Source: Paramagnetospirillum marisnigri (GTDB lineage: Bacteria > Pseudomonadota > Alphaproteobacteria > Rhodospirillales > Magnetospirillaceae). Taken from it: 64,000 nt of DNA. Position numbers and translations under genes: made by a program. Of this stretch, positions 10,561-19,175 are shown one piece after another (the stretch's first letter is position 1; each line of letters begins with the position of its first letter). Below the pieces are notes generated by a model. It saw nothing but the letters and a program-made list of their open reading frames with translations, searched no databases and was not told the origin of the DNA. The stretch covers positions 62,001 through 126,000 of the forward strand of contig NZ_LWQT01000066.1 of assembly GCF_001650715.1 (NCBI RefSeq), read 5' to 3'.

Positions 10561-11325
10561 TCAGCGGCACTTGGAGAAATCGGGCGGTCGCTTCTCGGCG
10601 AAGGCGGCCACCGCCTCCTTCAATTCCGGCCGCTTCAGGCAGGCGTCGAACACCAGCGCCTCGCGGGTCAGGCGGTCCATCACCGGCTCGGCCGGGGTCT
10701 TCATCAGTTGCTTGATCATCAGCAGGGTGGCGCGCGGCTTGGTCGCCAGCTTGGCCGCCTGGGCCAGGGCGAAGGCCTCCAGCTCCTCGCCGGGCACCAC
10801 CGCGTTGATCAGGCCGATGGCCAGCGCGGTCTCCACCCCGAAGGGCTCGCCCAGCAACAGCATCTCGGCCGCCTTGCGATGGCCGGCCAGGGCGGGCAGG
10901 GTCTGGCTCGACGCCGCTTCCGGCACGATGCCCAGATTGATGAACGGGGTCAGGAACTTGGTGCCCGGCGCGGCATAGACCAGATCGCAATGGGGCAGGA
11001 TGGTGGCGCCCACCCCCATGGCGGCGCCGCGCACCGCGGCGACCACCGGCTTTTTCGCCCCGGCCACGGCGCGGATGAAGCGATCCGCCACCGAGCCCGA
11101 CAGCTTGTCCCAGGTCAGGAAGTCGGGCAGGTCGTTGCCCGCGGTGAAGTCGGTCTCGCTGCCACGCAGCAGGAAGACGCCGGTCTCGGAATCGGCTTCT
11201 CCGCCCTCGAAGGCCTCGGCCAGGGCCTGGTACATCTCGCCTATCAGGGCATTCTTCTTGTCGGGGCGGTTGATGCGGATCACCCGCACACCGCTTTCCA
11301 CATGGGTCAGGATCAAGTCAGTCAT
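10561..11325 (-). CDS. Enoyl-CoA hydratase/isomerase family protein
   Basis: This 254-residue crotonase-fold protein starts MTDLILTHVESGVRVIRINR. Family marks are RPDKKNALIGEMYQALAEAF, the oxyanion-hole segment TAGNDLPDFL near residue 62, and AAVRGAAMGVGATILPHCDL near 95, then GIVPEAASSQTLPALAGHRK near 135. The second usual catalytic glutamate region is present in GIVPEA. It probably hydrates or isomerises an acyl-CoA in fatty-acid or amino-acid breakdown, but the substrate cannot be told from sequence. It is divergent from kdsB. Confidence 0.88.
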   Translation of the reverse strand: MTDLILTHVESGVRVIRINRPDKKNALIGEMYQALAEAFEGGEADSETGVFLLRGSETDFTAGNDLPDFLTWDKLSGSVADRFIRAVAGAKKPVVAAVRGAAMGVGATILPHCDLVYAAPGTKFLTPFINLGIVPEAASSQTLPALAGHRKAAEMLLLGEPFGVETALAIGLINAVVPGEELEAFALAQAAKLATKPRATLLMIKQLMKTPAEPVMDRLTREALVFDACLKRPELKEAVAAFAEKRPPDFSKCR

Positions 11326-11353
11326 GGACGCCTCCGGTTCGGATTTTGAGCGA

Positions 11354-11381
11354 AGTGTAGCTCAGCATCGGCGGCTGGCAA
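11354..11381 (-). promoter_or_regulatory. Putative promoter for the enoyl-CoA hydratase gene
   Basis: On the minus strand, TTGCCA (11381-11376), a 16-base spacer and TACACT (11359-11354) lie just upstream of the gene start at 11325. It is a reasonable but not perfect match to the housekeeping consensus. Confidence 0.4.
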
Positions 11382-11433
11382 GACGGGCCTGGGCGGGATA
11401 TGGTTGAGACCGCCTCTTACCTTGGATCAGGCC

Positions 11434-12189
11434 ATGACCGCTCTCAATCCCATCATCGTCATTCCCGCCCGCATGCAGGCCACAAGGCTGCCGGGCAAGC
11501 CGCTGGCCGATATCTGCGGCGAGCCCATGATCGTCCATGTCTGGCGCCGCGCCATGCAGGCGGGCATCGGGCCGGTGGTGGTGGCCTGTTCCGAGCCGCA
11601 GGTGTTCGACGCGGTCTATGCTCATGGTGGCAACGCGGTGATGACCGATCCCGATCATCCGTCGGGGTCGGACCGGGTGTGGGAGGCGGTGGAAAAGCTC
11701 GACCCCGACCGCGCCTATGACGCGGTGGTCAATGTCCAGGGCGACCTGCCCACCCTGGAGCCCTCGGTGATCCGCGCCGTGTTCGCGCCGCTGGAAACAC
11801 CCGGCGTCGACATCGCCACGCTTGTGACCGAGATCACAATTGATGAAGAGCGGACCAACCCCAACGTGGTCAAGGCGGTGGTGTCGCTGGCGCCGGGGCA
11901 GCGCGTTGGCCGCGCTCTGTATTTCTCGCGCGCCACCGTCCCCGCCAATGCCGGGCCACATTATCATCATATCGGACTCTATGCCTATCGCCGCGAGTCG
12001 CTGCGGCGTTTCGTCGACCTGCCCCAGGGCGTGCTGGAAACCCGCGAGAAGCTGGAACAGCTGCGCGCCCTGGAAAACGGCATGCGCATCGATTGCGCCT
12101 TGGTTGACACGGTTCCGCTGGGTGTCGATACTCCCGCCGACCTGGAGCGGGCGCGGGTGCTGCTGGCCGGGTATCAGGCGAAGCGATGA
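11434..12189 (+). CDS. kdsB: 3-deoxy-manno-octulosonate cytidylyltransferase (CMP-Kdo synthetase)
   Basis: KdsB activates Kdo with CTP for lipopolysaccharide inner-core synthesis. Starting at the ATG at 11434 it has 251 residues, the normal length. The sequence shows [20 protein letters not shown] (nucleotide-binding loop), [23 protein letters not shown] and [20 protein letters not shown]. It overlaps the pheA start by four bases. kdsD lies about 7 kb away, so two Kdo steps are in this window. Confidence 0.95.
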   Translation: MTALNPIIVIPARMQATRLPGKPLADICGEPMIVHVWRRAMQAGIGPVVVACSEPQVFDAVYAHGGNAVMTDPDHPSGSDRVWEAVEKLDPDRAYDAVVNVQGDLPTLEPSVIRAVFAPLETPGVDIATLVTEITIDEERTNPNVVKAVVSLAPGQRVGRALYFSRATVPANAGPHYHHIGLYAYRRESLRRFVDLPQGVLETREKLEQLRALENGMRIDCALVDTVPLGVDTPADLERARVLLAGYQAKR

Positions 12190-13073
12190 TGGGCGAAGAG
12201 ATGATGACCGACACACTCGATCCCAGCCGCGCCATCGCCTTCCAGGGTGAGCCCGGCGCCTATTCCCATCTGGCCTGCCGCAACGCCTATCCGGCCATGC
12301 AGCCGCTGCCCTGTCCCACCTTCGAGGACACCTTCGCCGCCGTGCGCGAGGGCCGCGCCCGCTATGCCATGATCCCCATCGACAATTCGGTGGCGGGCCG
12401 GGTCGCCGATGTGCACCACCTGATGCCCTATGCCGGGCTGCACATCATCGCCGAGCATTTCGAGCGCATCAGCCATCATCTGCTGGCGGTGCCCGGCGCC
12501 ACCATTGACGGCATCCGCACCGTGAAAAGCCATGTCCATGCCCTGGGCCAGTGCCGCAACCTGATCCGCGAACTGGGCCTGAAGGTGGTGGTGGGCGCCG
12601 ATACCGCGGGCGCGGCGGCCGAGATCGCCGAGCGTGGCGACTCCACCGTCGCCGCCATCGCCTCGGAACTGGCGGCCGAGGCCTATGGCCTGATCTCGCT
12701 CAAGGCCAATATCGAGGATGCCGCCCACAACACCACCCGCTTCGTGGTGCTGGCCCGCGACGCGGTGGAGCCCAATCCCAACCAGCCCTGTGTCACCACC
12801 TTCGTCTTCCGGGTGCGCAATGTGGCCGCCGCCCTGTACAAGGCGCTAGGCGGTTTCGCCACCAACGGCATCAACATGACCCGGCTGGAAAGCTACATGG
12901 TGGGCGGCGAGTTCGTGGCCACCCAGTTCTATGCCGATGTGGAAGGCCATCCCGCCAACCGGGCCCTGCGCCAGGCGCTGGAGGAACTGGACTTCTTCAG
13001 CCACGAGGTCCGCATCCTGGGCGTCTATCCGCTGCATCCCTTCCGTCTGCGCCAGCGTCCGCCGGGGGAATAA
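12186..13073 (+). CDS. pheA: Prephenate dehydratase
   Basis: This enzyme converts prephenate to phenylpyruvate in phenylalanine synthesis. It has 295 residues, a monofunctional prephenate dehydratase without a chorismate mutase domain. The catalytic domain has [38 protein letters not shown] and the [11 protein letters not shown] (Thr-Arg-Phe) motif near residue 182. The ACT regulatory domain follows with [20 protein letters not shown] and LESYMVGG, which would bind phenylalanine for feedback inhibition. ATG at 12186 overlaps the kdsB stop; a nearby ATG pair leaves the exact start slightly open. Confidence 0.95.
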   Translation: MMGEEMMTDTLDPSRAIAFQGEPGAYSHLACRNAYPAMQPLPCPTFEDTFAAVREGRARYAMIPIDNSVAGRVADVHHLMPYAGLHIIAEHFERISHHLLAVPGATIDGIRTVKSHVHALGQCRNLIRELGLKVVVGADTAGAAAEIAERGDSTVAAIASELAAEAYGLISLKANIEDAAHNTTRFVVLARDAVEPNPNQPCVTTFVFRVRNVAAALYKALGGFATNGINMTRLESYMVGGEFVATQFYADVEGHPANRALRQALEELDFFSHEVRILGVYPLHPFRLRQRPPGE

Positions 13074-13118
13074 GCCCCTCCGGCGTCGGTGTCGGGGCTG
13101 GCATCGCGGGCCTCGCGC

Positions 13119-13147
13119 TTGACGAGTCCTTAATTCCCCCCAAGATA
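13119..13147 (+). promoter_or_regulatory. Putative promoter of the Hsp20 gene
   Basis: CTTGACG (TTGACG at 13119-13124) is followed 17 bases later by AAGATA and by an overlapping GATATAC. The TTGACG could serve as a housekeeping -35, and CTTG with the downstream C-rich/AT segment also resembles a heat-shock sigma promoter. I cannot decide between the two. Confidence 0.35.
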
Positions 13148-13159
13148 TACTACAGGAAG

Positions 13160-13210
13160 GGTGCCGGTGGTCGGGCCCTTCGGCACCGTACTCGCTCAGA
13201 TGTGAGGAGG
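13160..13210 (+). ncRNA. ROSE-like RNA thermometer in the Hsp20 5' leader
   Basis: Two hairpins precede the Hsp20 start. The first pairs GGTGCCG (13160-13166) with CGGCACC (13181-13187). The second pairs CTCGCTC (13191-13197) with GAGGAG (13204-13209) across the loop AGATGT. This buries the Shine-Dalgarno GAGGAGG that lies 10 bases before the ATG at 13221. The anti-SD arm contains UCGCU, matching the U(U/C)GCU core of ROSE elements, and its G is bulged exactly as in that family. Such leaders melt at heat shock and expose the ribosome site. The structure is read by eye. Confidence 0.65.
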
Positions 13211-13220
13211 ACGAGGATCC

Positions 13221-13730
13221 ATGTCACGCATGTCCGCATTCAATAGCCCGCTATTGCTCGGCTTCGACCATTTCGAACGGGTCCTGGATCGTATTTCCAA
13301 GACCTCGGCCGAGGGCTACCCCCCCTATAATATCGAGCAGACCTCGGAAAACGGCCTGCGCATCTCGCTGGCCGTGGCGGGTTTCGCCATGGAGGACCTG
13401 TCGGTGTCGCTGGAAGACAATCAACTGGTCATCCGCGGTCGCCAGAACGAGGATGACGGCGGCCGTATCTTCATCCATCGCGGCATCGCGGCCCGCCAGT
13501 TCCAGCGCGCCTTCGTGCTGGCCGAGGGCATCGAGGTCAAGGGCGCCGCCCTGGACAACGGCCTGCTGCACGTGGATCTCATCCGCGAGGTGCCCGAACC
13601 CCGTATCCGCAGCATTCCCATCCAGGGAGCCGGAGCGGTCGATCCGGCGGCTCGCACCATCACGGTCGCCGCCGAACCCGACGAGTCGCATAAATCCCGG
13701 GCCAGAACCGGCCTTAAAAGGGAGGTCTGA
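13221..13730 (+). CDS. Small heat-shock protein, Hsp20/alpha-crystallin family
   Basis: The 169-residue holdase-type chaperone has an N-terminal arm (MSRMSAFNSPLLLGFDHFER), an alpha-crystallin domain from about 35 to 130 (GLRISLAVAGFAMEDLSVSL, NQLVIRGRQ, RQFQRAFVLAEGIEVKGAAL, NGLLHVDLIREVPE) and a longer than usual C-terminal tail. It should bind unfolding proteins during heat stress. The leader folds as a ROSE-like thermometer, which fits heat control. The DUF1150 gene begins one base after its stop codon. Confidence 0.93.
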   Translation: MSRMSAFNSPLLLGFDHFERVLDRISKTSAEGYPPYNIEQTSENGLRISLAVAGFAMEDLSVSLEDNQLVIRGRQNEDDGGRIFIHRGIAARQFQRAFVLAEGIEVKGAALDNGLLHVDLIREVPEPRIRSIPIQGAGAVDPAARTITVAAEPDESHKSRARTGLKREV

Positions 13731-13731
13731 C

Positions 13732-13977
13732 ATGAAAAACGCAGACGACAAGACCATCACCACCGCGTCCGCCGCGCCGCATGGCGTCATGAGCCCGGTA
13801 GACCTGGCCAATTGGGGTCTTCCCCTGGTCGCCTATGTCCGCCATGTGGGGGATGAAGGTGTCGGAGGCTGGGCCATCTGCGCCGCCGATGGCACCCGTA
13901 TCGGCGGTGCCCCCGACCGCGCCACCGCCTTCGCGGCGGTGCGTCAGCACGACCTGGAACCGCTCAGCGTTCACTGA
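13732..13977 (+). CDS. DUF1150 family protein
   Basis: This 81-residue protein begins at the ATG at 13732 behind the strong ribosome site GGGAGG. The core MSPVDLANWGLPLVAYVRHV followed by GGWAICAADGTRIGGAPDRA and TAFAAVRQHDLEPLSVH is that of DUF1150, a small alphaproteobacterial family usually found next to Hsp20 genes. Its function is unknown. Position suggests a partner of the chaperone under the same heat control. Confidence 0.88.
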   Translation: MKNADDKTITTASAAPHGVMSPVDLANWGLPLVAYVRHVGDEGVGGWAICAADGTRIGGAPDRATAFAAVRQHDLEPLSVH

Positions 13978-13984
13978 GCGGTTC
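13957..13984. terminator. Hairpin at the end of the Hsp20-DUF1150 operon
   Basis: GAACCGCTCAG (13957-13967) pairs perfectly with CTGAGCGGTTC (13974-13984) across a six-base loop. The hairpin straddles the DUF1150 stop codon and sits between two convergent genes. No T-run follows on either strand, so termination is inferred from position only. Confidence 0.45.
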
Positions 13985-13993
13985 GGGGAGGGG

Positions 13994-15268
13994 TTAACGG
14001 AGACCGCCACCGTGGAGGCCCTGGGAAAGCAAGGCCGCCCAGGTGGTGTAGTAGGAATTCAGCATCACTGCGCCCAGGGCTGCTCCGATCCCCAGGCGGG
14101 CCAGCCGCCACGGCGTGGCCGGCATGGCGCTGGCGGCCATGATCACCAGGAAGGGCAGCGCCATCATGGTGTAGCGGCTGGTGAAGCTGAGGGCGATCAC
14201 GCCGGGATGGATGGCGATTCCCAGGGCGGCCAGCCCCACCACCACGTCGAAGGCATCCCGGCGGCGGCGCCACAGCCACGACATCGTGGCGGCCGCGAAC
14301 AGCCAGGCCAGCACGGCGATCAGGCTGGAGGCCGCTACCGCCAGCAGGCCGATGACCGAATCAGGCAACAGGGACTGCAGCGCCGAGGTCATGGGAACCG
14401 CGTGGAGGAAGCCGGTGGTGGCATTGGCGGCGAATACCGCGACGGCCGCCATCAGGACAGCGCGGCCGGGCCGCATCAGGCCCGGCGCCATCAGCAGCAT
14501 GAAGGCGCCGCAATAGCCCAGCGACAGGGCCATGGAGCGCAGGTTGAAGGCATCGGCGCGGCGCTCGGCGGGCGGCGTGAAGCCGTCCCAGGTCAAGCCC
14601 TCGCCCGGGGGCATGAAGCCCTTCCAGATGGCCATCTCCATCACGGGCAGCGGCAGGCCACAGGCCAGGTGCAGTACCACTTGGCGCCATCCCCAACCGC
14701 CCAGCACCAGGAAGATTCCCGCCACCAGCGGCACCATGGCCACATAGGGTTGGCGTCCCAGCGCCGCCAGGCCGAAGGCCAATCCCGACAGGATGGCGGC
14801 GCGATCGCGGTTGGCCTCGTCTGTCAGCGCCGCCATGCCCAGGGCGACGAACAGCATGGCGGGAATCTCGGTCAGCGCCATGCCGGTGACCACCCAGACG
14901 GTGGGAACCGCCAGGGCCATGACCACGGCCAGCGGCGGCTGGTTCCGCCGCTTCAGGATATGGGCCAGCGCCAGCAGCATTAGTCCGGCGAGGAGGGGAT
15001 TGATCAGGCGCACCCCGGGTGCGGTTCCCGCCGTCAGCGGTAGCGCCGCCCAGTGGATCAGGGCGTAAAGCGGCCCCACGGCGGTGGGCAGCCGCCGCAG
15101 GAAATCCTCGCCGGGTCCCAGCGACTGGAACAGGGCGACGCCGGGAAAATGCAGGATTTCGTCGAAGATCAGGGCGGCGGGCGAGCCGAGAATCTGGGCC
15201 GCCATCAGGCCGGCCACCACGACGGCACCCGCCAGCAGCAGCCGGTCCGGTGAAAGCTTCGGCGTCAT
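13994..15268 (-). CDS. Polytopic membrane protein, GT-C glycosyltransferase-like
   Basis: The 424-residue protein has about ten hydrophobic segments. The first luminal loop holds IFDEILHFPGVALF, a DE pair in the position of the catalytic acidic residue of GT-C enzymes that use polyprenyl-phosphate sugars. Later loops are short and basic (WLWRRRRDAFD). It probably transfers a sugar from a lipid carrier in the envelope, but neither donor nor acceptor is known. It lies downstream of ptsN on the same strand, with 31 bases between. Confidence 0.6.
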   Translation of the reverse strand: MTPKLSPDRLLLAGAVVVAGLMAAQILGSPAALIFDEILHFPGVALFQSLGPGEDFLRRLPTAVGPLYALIHWAALPLTAGTAPGVRLINPLLAGLMLLALAHILKRRNQPPLAVVMALAVPTVWVVTGMALTEIPAMLFVALGMAALTDEANRDRAAILSGLAFGLAALGRQPYVAMVPLVAGIFLVLGGWGWRQVVLHLACGLPLPVMEMAIWKGFMPPGEGLTWDGFTPPAERRADAFNLRSMALSLGYCGAFMLLMAPGLMRPGRAVLMAAVAVFAANATTGFLHAVPMTSALQSLLPDSVIGLLAVAASSLIAVLAWLFAAATMSWLWRRRRDAFDVVVGLAALGIAIHPGVIALSFTSRYTMMALPFLVIMAASAMPATPWRLARLGIGAALGAVMLNSYYTTWAALLSQGLHGGGLR

Positions 15269-15299
15269 GACACCCTTGTCCTCTTCGGCCGGGGGCCGG

Positions 15300-15764
15300 T
15301 CAGGCCGCCCGCGAGGCCGGGGATTCGGTCAGCAGCGCGTAAAGGGCGTCGGCATTATCGGTGCCGCGCAGCTTTTCGCAGACGCCCTTGTCCCGCAGCA
15401 GCCGCGACACCCGGGCCAGGGCCTTCAGGTGATCGGCCCCGGCGCTTTCCGGCGCCAGCAGTAGGAAGATCAAATCCACCGGCTGTTCGTCGATGGATTC
15501 GAAATGGATGGGCTTTTCCAGCCGGGCGAACAGGCCGTAAAGCCGGTCCAGGGCGGCAAGCTTGCCGTGGGGAATGGCGATGCCGTTGCCGACGCCGGTG
15601 GTTCCCAGGCGCTCGCGTTCCAGCAGCACGTCGAAAATGGCCCGCTCGTGCAGGCCGGTGATCTCGGCCGCGCGGCGCGCCAAATCCTGCAGCGCGTGCT
15701 TCTTGGAGGTCGCGCGCAGATTGGGAATGACGGCGGCGGGGTTGATCAGGTCGGTGATTTCCAT
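15300..15764 (-). CDS. ptsN: Nitrogen regulatory PTS protein EIIA-Ntr
   Basis: PtsN is the terminal phosphoacceptor of the nitrogen PTS, which tunes potassium transport, envelope stress and carbon/nitrogen balance. The 154-residue protein starts MEITDLINPAAVIPNLRATS and carries the phosphorylated His in NGIAIPHGKLAALDRLYGLF and the C-terminal DLIFLLLAPESAGADHLKAL. It lies right after rpoN as in other Proteobacteria, but without the usual hpf gene between them. A separate promoter lies in the rpoN-ptsN gap. Confidence 0.95.
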   Translation of the reverse strand: MEITDLINPAAVIPNLRATSKKHALQDLARRAAEITGLHERAIFDVLLERERLGTTGVGNGIAIPHGKLAALDRLYGLFARLEKPIHFESIDEQPVDLIFLLLAPESAGADHLKALARVSRLLRDKGVCEKLRGTDNADALYALLTESPASRAA

Positions 15765-15832
15765 GAATCCACCCTATCATGCGGACTCTTGCCGGTCCGC
15801 GGAGTCTCCTGGCTCGGCCGGGAGCGGGGCGG

Positions 15833-15868
15833 AACATAGTTCCGGCCCCCGCCCGAGTCAAGCTTGAC
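15833..15868 (-). promoter_or_regulatory. Promoter for ptsN with an overlapping palindrome
   Basis: On the minus strand TTGACT (15861-15856), a 17-base spacer and TATGTT (15838-15833) form a good housekeeping promoter about 70 bases before the ptsN ATG. The -35 box is part of a perfect 12-base palindrome GTCAAGCTTGAC (15857-15868), a possible operator. Confidence 0.55.
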
Positions 15869-15873
15869 GCAAG

Positions 15874-17388
15874 TCACAGTCCCAGCGACTTCTCGCGACG
15901 CCGTTGTACCGACGACGCGATGTTCATGGCCTCGCGGTATTTTGCCACTGTTCGCCTGGCAATGTCGATGCCGTCGGCTTTGAGCGCCACCACGATCTGG
16001 TCGTCGGACAGCACCTGCTTGCCCTCGGCGTCGATCAGCGCCTTGATGCGGTGGCGCACCGCCTCGGCGGAATGGGCATCGCCGCCATCGGCGGAATTGA
16101 TGGACTGGGTGAAGAAATACTTCAGCTCGTAGATGCCGCGCGGCGTGGCGATATACTTGTTGGAGGTGACGCGGCTGACCGTGCTTTCGTGCATGGAAAT
16201 GGCGGTGGCGATGTCGCGCAGCACCAGCGGACGCAGATGCTGGACGCCGTGGCGGAAGAAGGCGTCTTGCTGGCGCACCAGTTCAGTGGCCACCTTCAAA
16301 ATTGTGGTGGCGCGCTGGTGCAGCGACTTCACCAGCCAGTTGGCCGACTGGTAGCGCTCGCTGATATAGGTCTTGTCGTCCTTGGAGCGGGCCGCGCCGG
16401 CGATCTTGGAATAGTAGCGGGTATTGACCAGCACCCGGGGCAGGGTATCGGAGTTCAGCTCCACCAGCCAGCCGCCGTCCTGGGCGCGGCGCATCAGCAC
16501 GTCGGGGGTGATGGGCTGGGCCACCACATGGTCGAAGCGCAACGCGGGCTTGGGGTCCAGCGCCTTGATCTCGCCGATCATCTCGGACATGTCCTCGGCG
16601 TCGACGCCGCAGATGCGCATCAGCCCGGCCAGGTCGCGCTTGGCCAGCAGTTCCAGATTGTCCAGCAGCGCCTGCATGGCGGGATCCAGGCGGTTGCGCT
16701 CGGCCAGTTGCAGGCCCAGGCATTCCTTCAGGGTGCGGGCGAACACCCCCACCGGGTCGAAGCCCTGGACCCGTTTCAGCACCCGCTCCACCCGCTTGGG
16801 CGGACAGCCCAGCCGCGCCGCCAGCTCGGCGAGGTCGCCGATCAGATAGCCCGCCTCATCCAGCATGGAGATGAGGTGGAGGCCGATGATGCGGTCGCCC
16901 GGATCGGGCACATCCATGTTGAGCTGGGCCACCAGATGGTCGCGCAGGCTGATCTCGCCCGCCACGGTGGCTTCCAGGCTGGATTCGCCGTCCTCGAAGC
17001 TGTGGCTGCCGCCATTGCGCGAGCTCCACTGGCCGAAGGCCTCGCCATCGGTGCCATCGGACGGGCTGTCATTGTTGAAGGTGTTGTCGTAGTCCACGTC
17101 CAGCCCCTCGCTGGCCGAGGTGGAGGTCATGTTATCCAGCAGCGGCGCCTCGGCGGCCGGAACGGAGTCCAGCAGCGGCAGATCATTGGCGTCGGCCTTG
17201 GGTTCGGTTCGTTCCAGGCCGCGCTCGGTGTCTTCCCGCTCCAGCAGCGGGTTACGCTCCATCTCCTGCTCGATGAAGGCGGACAGCTCGATATTGGACA
17301 GCTGCAGCAGCTTGATGGCTTGCTGCAGCTGTGGCGTCATCACCAGCGATTGGGTCTGACGGATATCCAGCCGGGGGGCGAGGACCAT
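15874..17388 (-). CDS. rpoN: RNA polymerase sigma-54 factor
   Basis: RpoN directs transcription from -24/-12 promoters with enhancer-binding activators (nitrogen, motility and other genes). The 504-residue protein has the Gln-rich region I (QSLVMTPQLQQAIKLLQLSN near residue 13), an acidic region II (about 55-130), a core-binding region, a helix-turn-helix (STVSRVTSNKYIATPRGIYE) and the RpoN box ARRTVAKYRE near residue 478. It lies 12 bases after lptB in the same operon. The assignment is secure. Confidence 0.97.
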   Translation of the reverse strand: MVLAPRLDIRQTQSLVMTPQLQQAIKLLQLSNIELSAFIEQEMERNPLLEREDTERGLERTEPKADANDLPLLDSVPAAEAPLLDNMTSTSASEGLDVDYDNTFNNDSPSDGTDGEAFGQWSSRNGGSHSFEDGESSLEATVAGEISLRDHLVAQLNMDVPDPGDRIIGLHLISMLDEAGYLIGDLAELAARLGCPPKRVERVLKRVQGFDPVGVFARTLKECLGLQLAERNRLDPAMQALLDNLELLAKRDLAGLMRICGVDAEDMSEMIGEIKALDPKPALRFDHVVAQPITPDVLMRRAQDGGWLVELNSDTLPRVLVNTRYYSKIAGAARSKDDKTYISERYQSANWLVKSLHQRATTILKVATELVRQQDAFFRHGVQHLRPLVLRDIATAISMHESTVSRVTSNKYIATPRGIYELKYFFTQSINSADGGDAHSAEAVRHRIKALIDAEGKQVLSDDQIVVALKADGIDIARRTVAKYREAMNIASSVQRRREKSLGL

Positions 17389-17400
17389 GACTGTTTCGGC

Positions 17401-18219
17401 CTACAGGCTGAACCGTTCGCCGAGATAGACCCGCCGCACCCCTTCATGGGCGACGATCTCGGCCGGGCGGCCCTCCATCAGGACGGCGCCGTCATGCAAG
17501 ATGTAGGCGCGGTCGATGATGTCCAGGGTTTCCCGCACATTGTGGTCGGTGATCAGCACGCCGATGCCGCGATGCTTCAGATGGCCGACCAGATCGCGGA
17601 TATCGGACACCGCGATGGGGTCGATACCGGCCAGCGGCTCGTCCAGCAGGATGAAATGCGGCCGCGACGCCAGGGCGCGGGCGATTTCGACGCGGCGGCG
17701 CTCGCCGCCCGACAGGGCCAGGGCCGGGGCGCGGCGCAAGTGGCTGATGGAGAATTCGGCCAGCAGGCTTTCCAGGTCGTGTTCCCGCCGCTCGCGGTCG
17801 GGCTCCACCACTTCGAGGACGGCCAGGATATTGCCCTCCACCGACAGGCCGCGGAAAATGGAGGCTTCCTGCGGCAGATAGCCGATGCCGAGGCGGGCAC
17901 GGCGATACATGGGCAAGGACGTGATGTCCTCGCCGTCCAGGGTGATGGAGCCGGTATCGGGTGCGATCAGGCCGGTGATACAGTAAAAGCAGGTGGTCTT
18001 GCCCGCGCCGTTGGGACCCAGCAGGCCCACCGCCTCGCCGCGCTGAACGGTGATGGAGACATCGCGAACCACCGGGCGTTTCTTGAAGCTTTTGCCCAGG
18101 CCGCGCGCCACTAGGCCGGGATTGTCGGCCACCAGGCGCGGCACGGTGGTCCGTTCCCTGTCATGGGCCTTGCCCTTGTCGGGCATGCCCAGCGGCGGAT
18201 GGGTGACCACAGGTTTCAT
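17401..18219 (-). CDS. lptB: LPS export ABC transporter ATP-binding protein LptB
   Basis: LptB powers extraction of lipopolysaccharide from the inner membrane with LptFG. The 272 residues include Walker [21 protein letters not shown], signature [20 protein letters not shown], Walker [14 protein letters not shown] and the H-loop [13 protein letters not shown]. The N-terminus is about 30 residues longer than E. coli LptB; a start nearer [18 protein letters not shown] is possible. It follows lptA by 8 bases and precedes rpoN. Confidence 0.95.
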   Translation of the reverse strand: MKPVVTHPPLGMPDKGKAHDRERTTVPRLVADNPGLVARGLGKSFKKRPVVRDVSITVQRGEAVGLLGPNGAGKTTCFYCITGLIAPDTGSITLDGEDITSLPMYRRARLGIGYLPQEASIFRGLSVEGNILAVLEVVEPDRERREHDLESLLAEFSISHLRRAPALALSGGERRRVEIARALASRPHFILLDEPLAGIDPIAVSDIRDLVGHLKHRGIGVLITDHNVRETLDIIDRAYILHDGAVLMEGRPAEIVAHEGVRRVYLGERFSL

Positions 18220-18227
18220 CTGTCCCC

Positions 18228-19175
18228 TTACCTCCTGGCGCCGGGCACACTGCCCACGAAGCCGGGGGGGCCCTTGGTCCCCGCCTCTTCGGTGGCGTCC
18301 TTATCACCCTTCTTATGGGGAATGAAGACGCCTTGGACCCGCTTGCCGGACTCGGCGCCGCCCGGGGCCTCGGCGAACAGCTTGCTGACCCCGGAATTGA
18401 GATTGACGTGGGCGTAACCGCCTTGAAGCTGGTTGCCGCCTTCCCGGATGATCTTAACCGAACCCGAGACGGTGGCGATACCGCTTTCGGCGTTGTAGTC
18501 GCCGCGATCACCGGTGACGGTCTCGGTGCTGGTGGCCAACGCGACATGGCCATAGGCATCGGCGCGCTGCATCTCCAGCGATCCGCCATCGGATTTGGTG
18601 GCGCCGGGCTTGGCGGCGGCGGGCTTGGCCGCCTGGGTCTTGGCCCCCTTCTCCTTGAAGTGGGCGGTCAGGACATCGGCCTTCAGGGTCTTGCCGTCCT
18701 GGGTGGCCACGGCGTCGCCCCGCAGTACCGCCATACGCTTCAGTTCCCAGTATTCCAGCTGCTCGCTGGCCTGGAAGGTCTCGGTGGGCGTGACCAGCCG
18801 CGACGGCGCGCCCTTCAGCACGAACACCGCCTTGTCCAGGTCATAGACCGCCTTGGCCCCGGTGGCGGTCTCGTTGGGGGATTTGATGGTGACGTTGCCG
18901 TCGGCGTCCAGGCGCCAGATCTCGTCGCCCTTGGGTCCCTTGCGGTAGTGGGCGGTCAGGGTGTCGGCATTGACCGTCATGTCGCCGCGCACCGCGTGGG
19001 CGTTGCCCCGGGCGATGACGCGCATATCCTCGGAATGCCATTCGATGCCGTTGTCGGAATAGACCTGGATCTGCTGGTCGCCCGACTTGCCCATGTCGAA
19101 CCCCTGGGCATGGACGGTCCCGGCCAGGGACACGGACCCCAGCAGCATCAGCAAAAGACGGGCGGTCGGCGTCAT
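18228..19175 (-). CDS. lptA: LPS transport periplasmic protein LptA
   Basis: LptA forms the periplasmic bridge carrying lipopolysaccharide from LptC to LptD. The start is the ATG at 19175, giving 315 residues with a signal peptide ([18 protein letters not shown]). Two OstA/LptA beta-jellyroll stretches follow: [20 protein letters not shown] with [16 protein letters not shown], and [11 protein letters not shown] with the upstream [19 protein letters not shown]. At 315 residues it is much longer than E. coli LptA (185), because of Lys/Ala-rich inserts. It overlaps lptC by four bases. Confidence 0.92.
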   Translation of the reverse strand: MTPTARLLLMLLGSVSLAGTVHAQGFDMGKSGDQQIQVYSDNGIEWHSEDMRVIARGNAHAVRGDMTVNADTLTAHYRKGPKGDEIWRLDADGNVTIKSPNETATGAKAVYDLDKAVFVLKGAPSRLVTPTETFQASEQLEYWELKRMAVLRGDAVATQDGKTLKADVLTAHFKEKGAKTQAAKPAAAKPGATKSDGGSLEMQRADAYGHVALATSTETVTGDRGDYNAESGIATVSGSVKIIREGGNQLQGGYAHVNLNSGVSKLFAEAPGGAESGKRVQGVFIPHKKGDKDATEEAGTKGPPGFVGSVPGARR

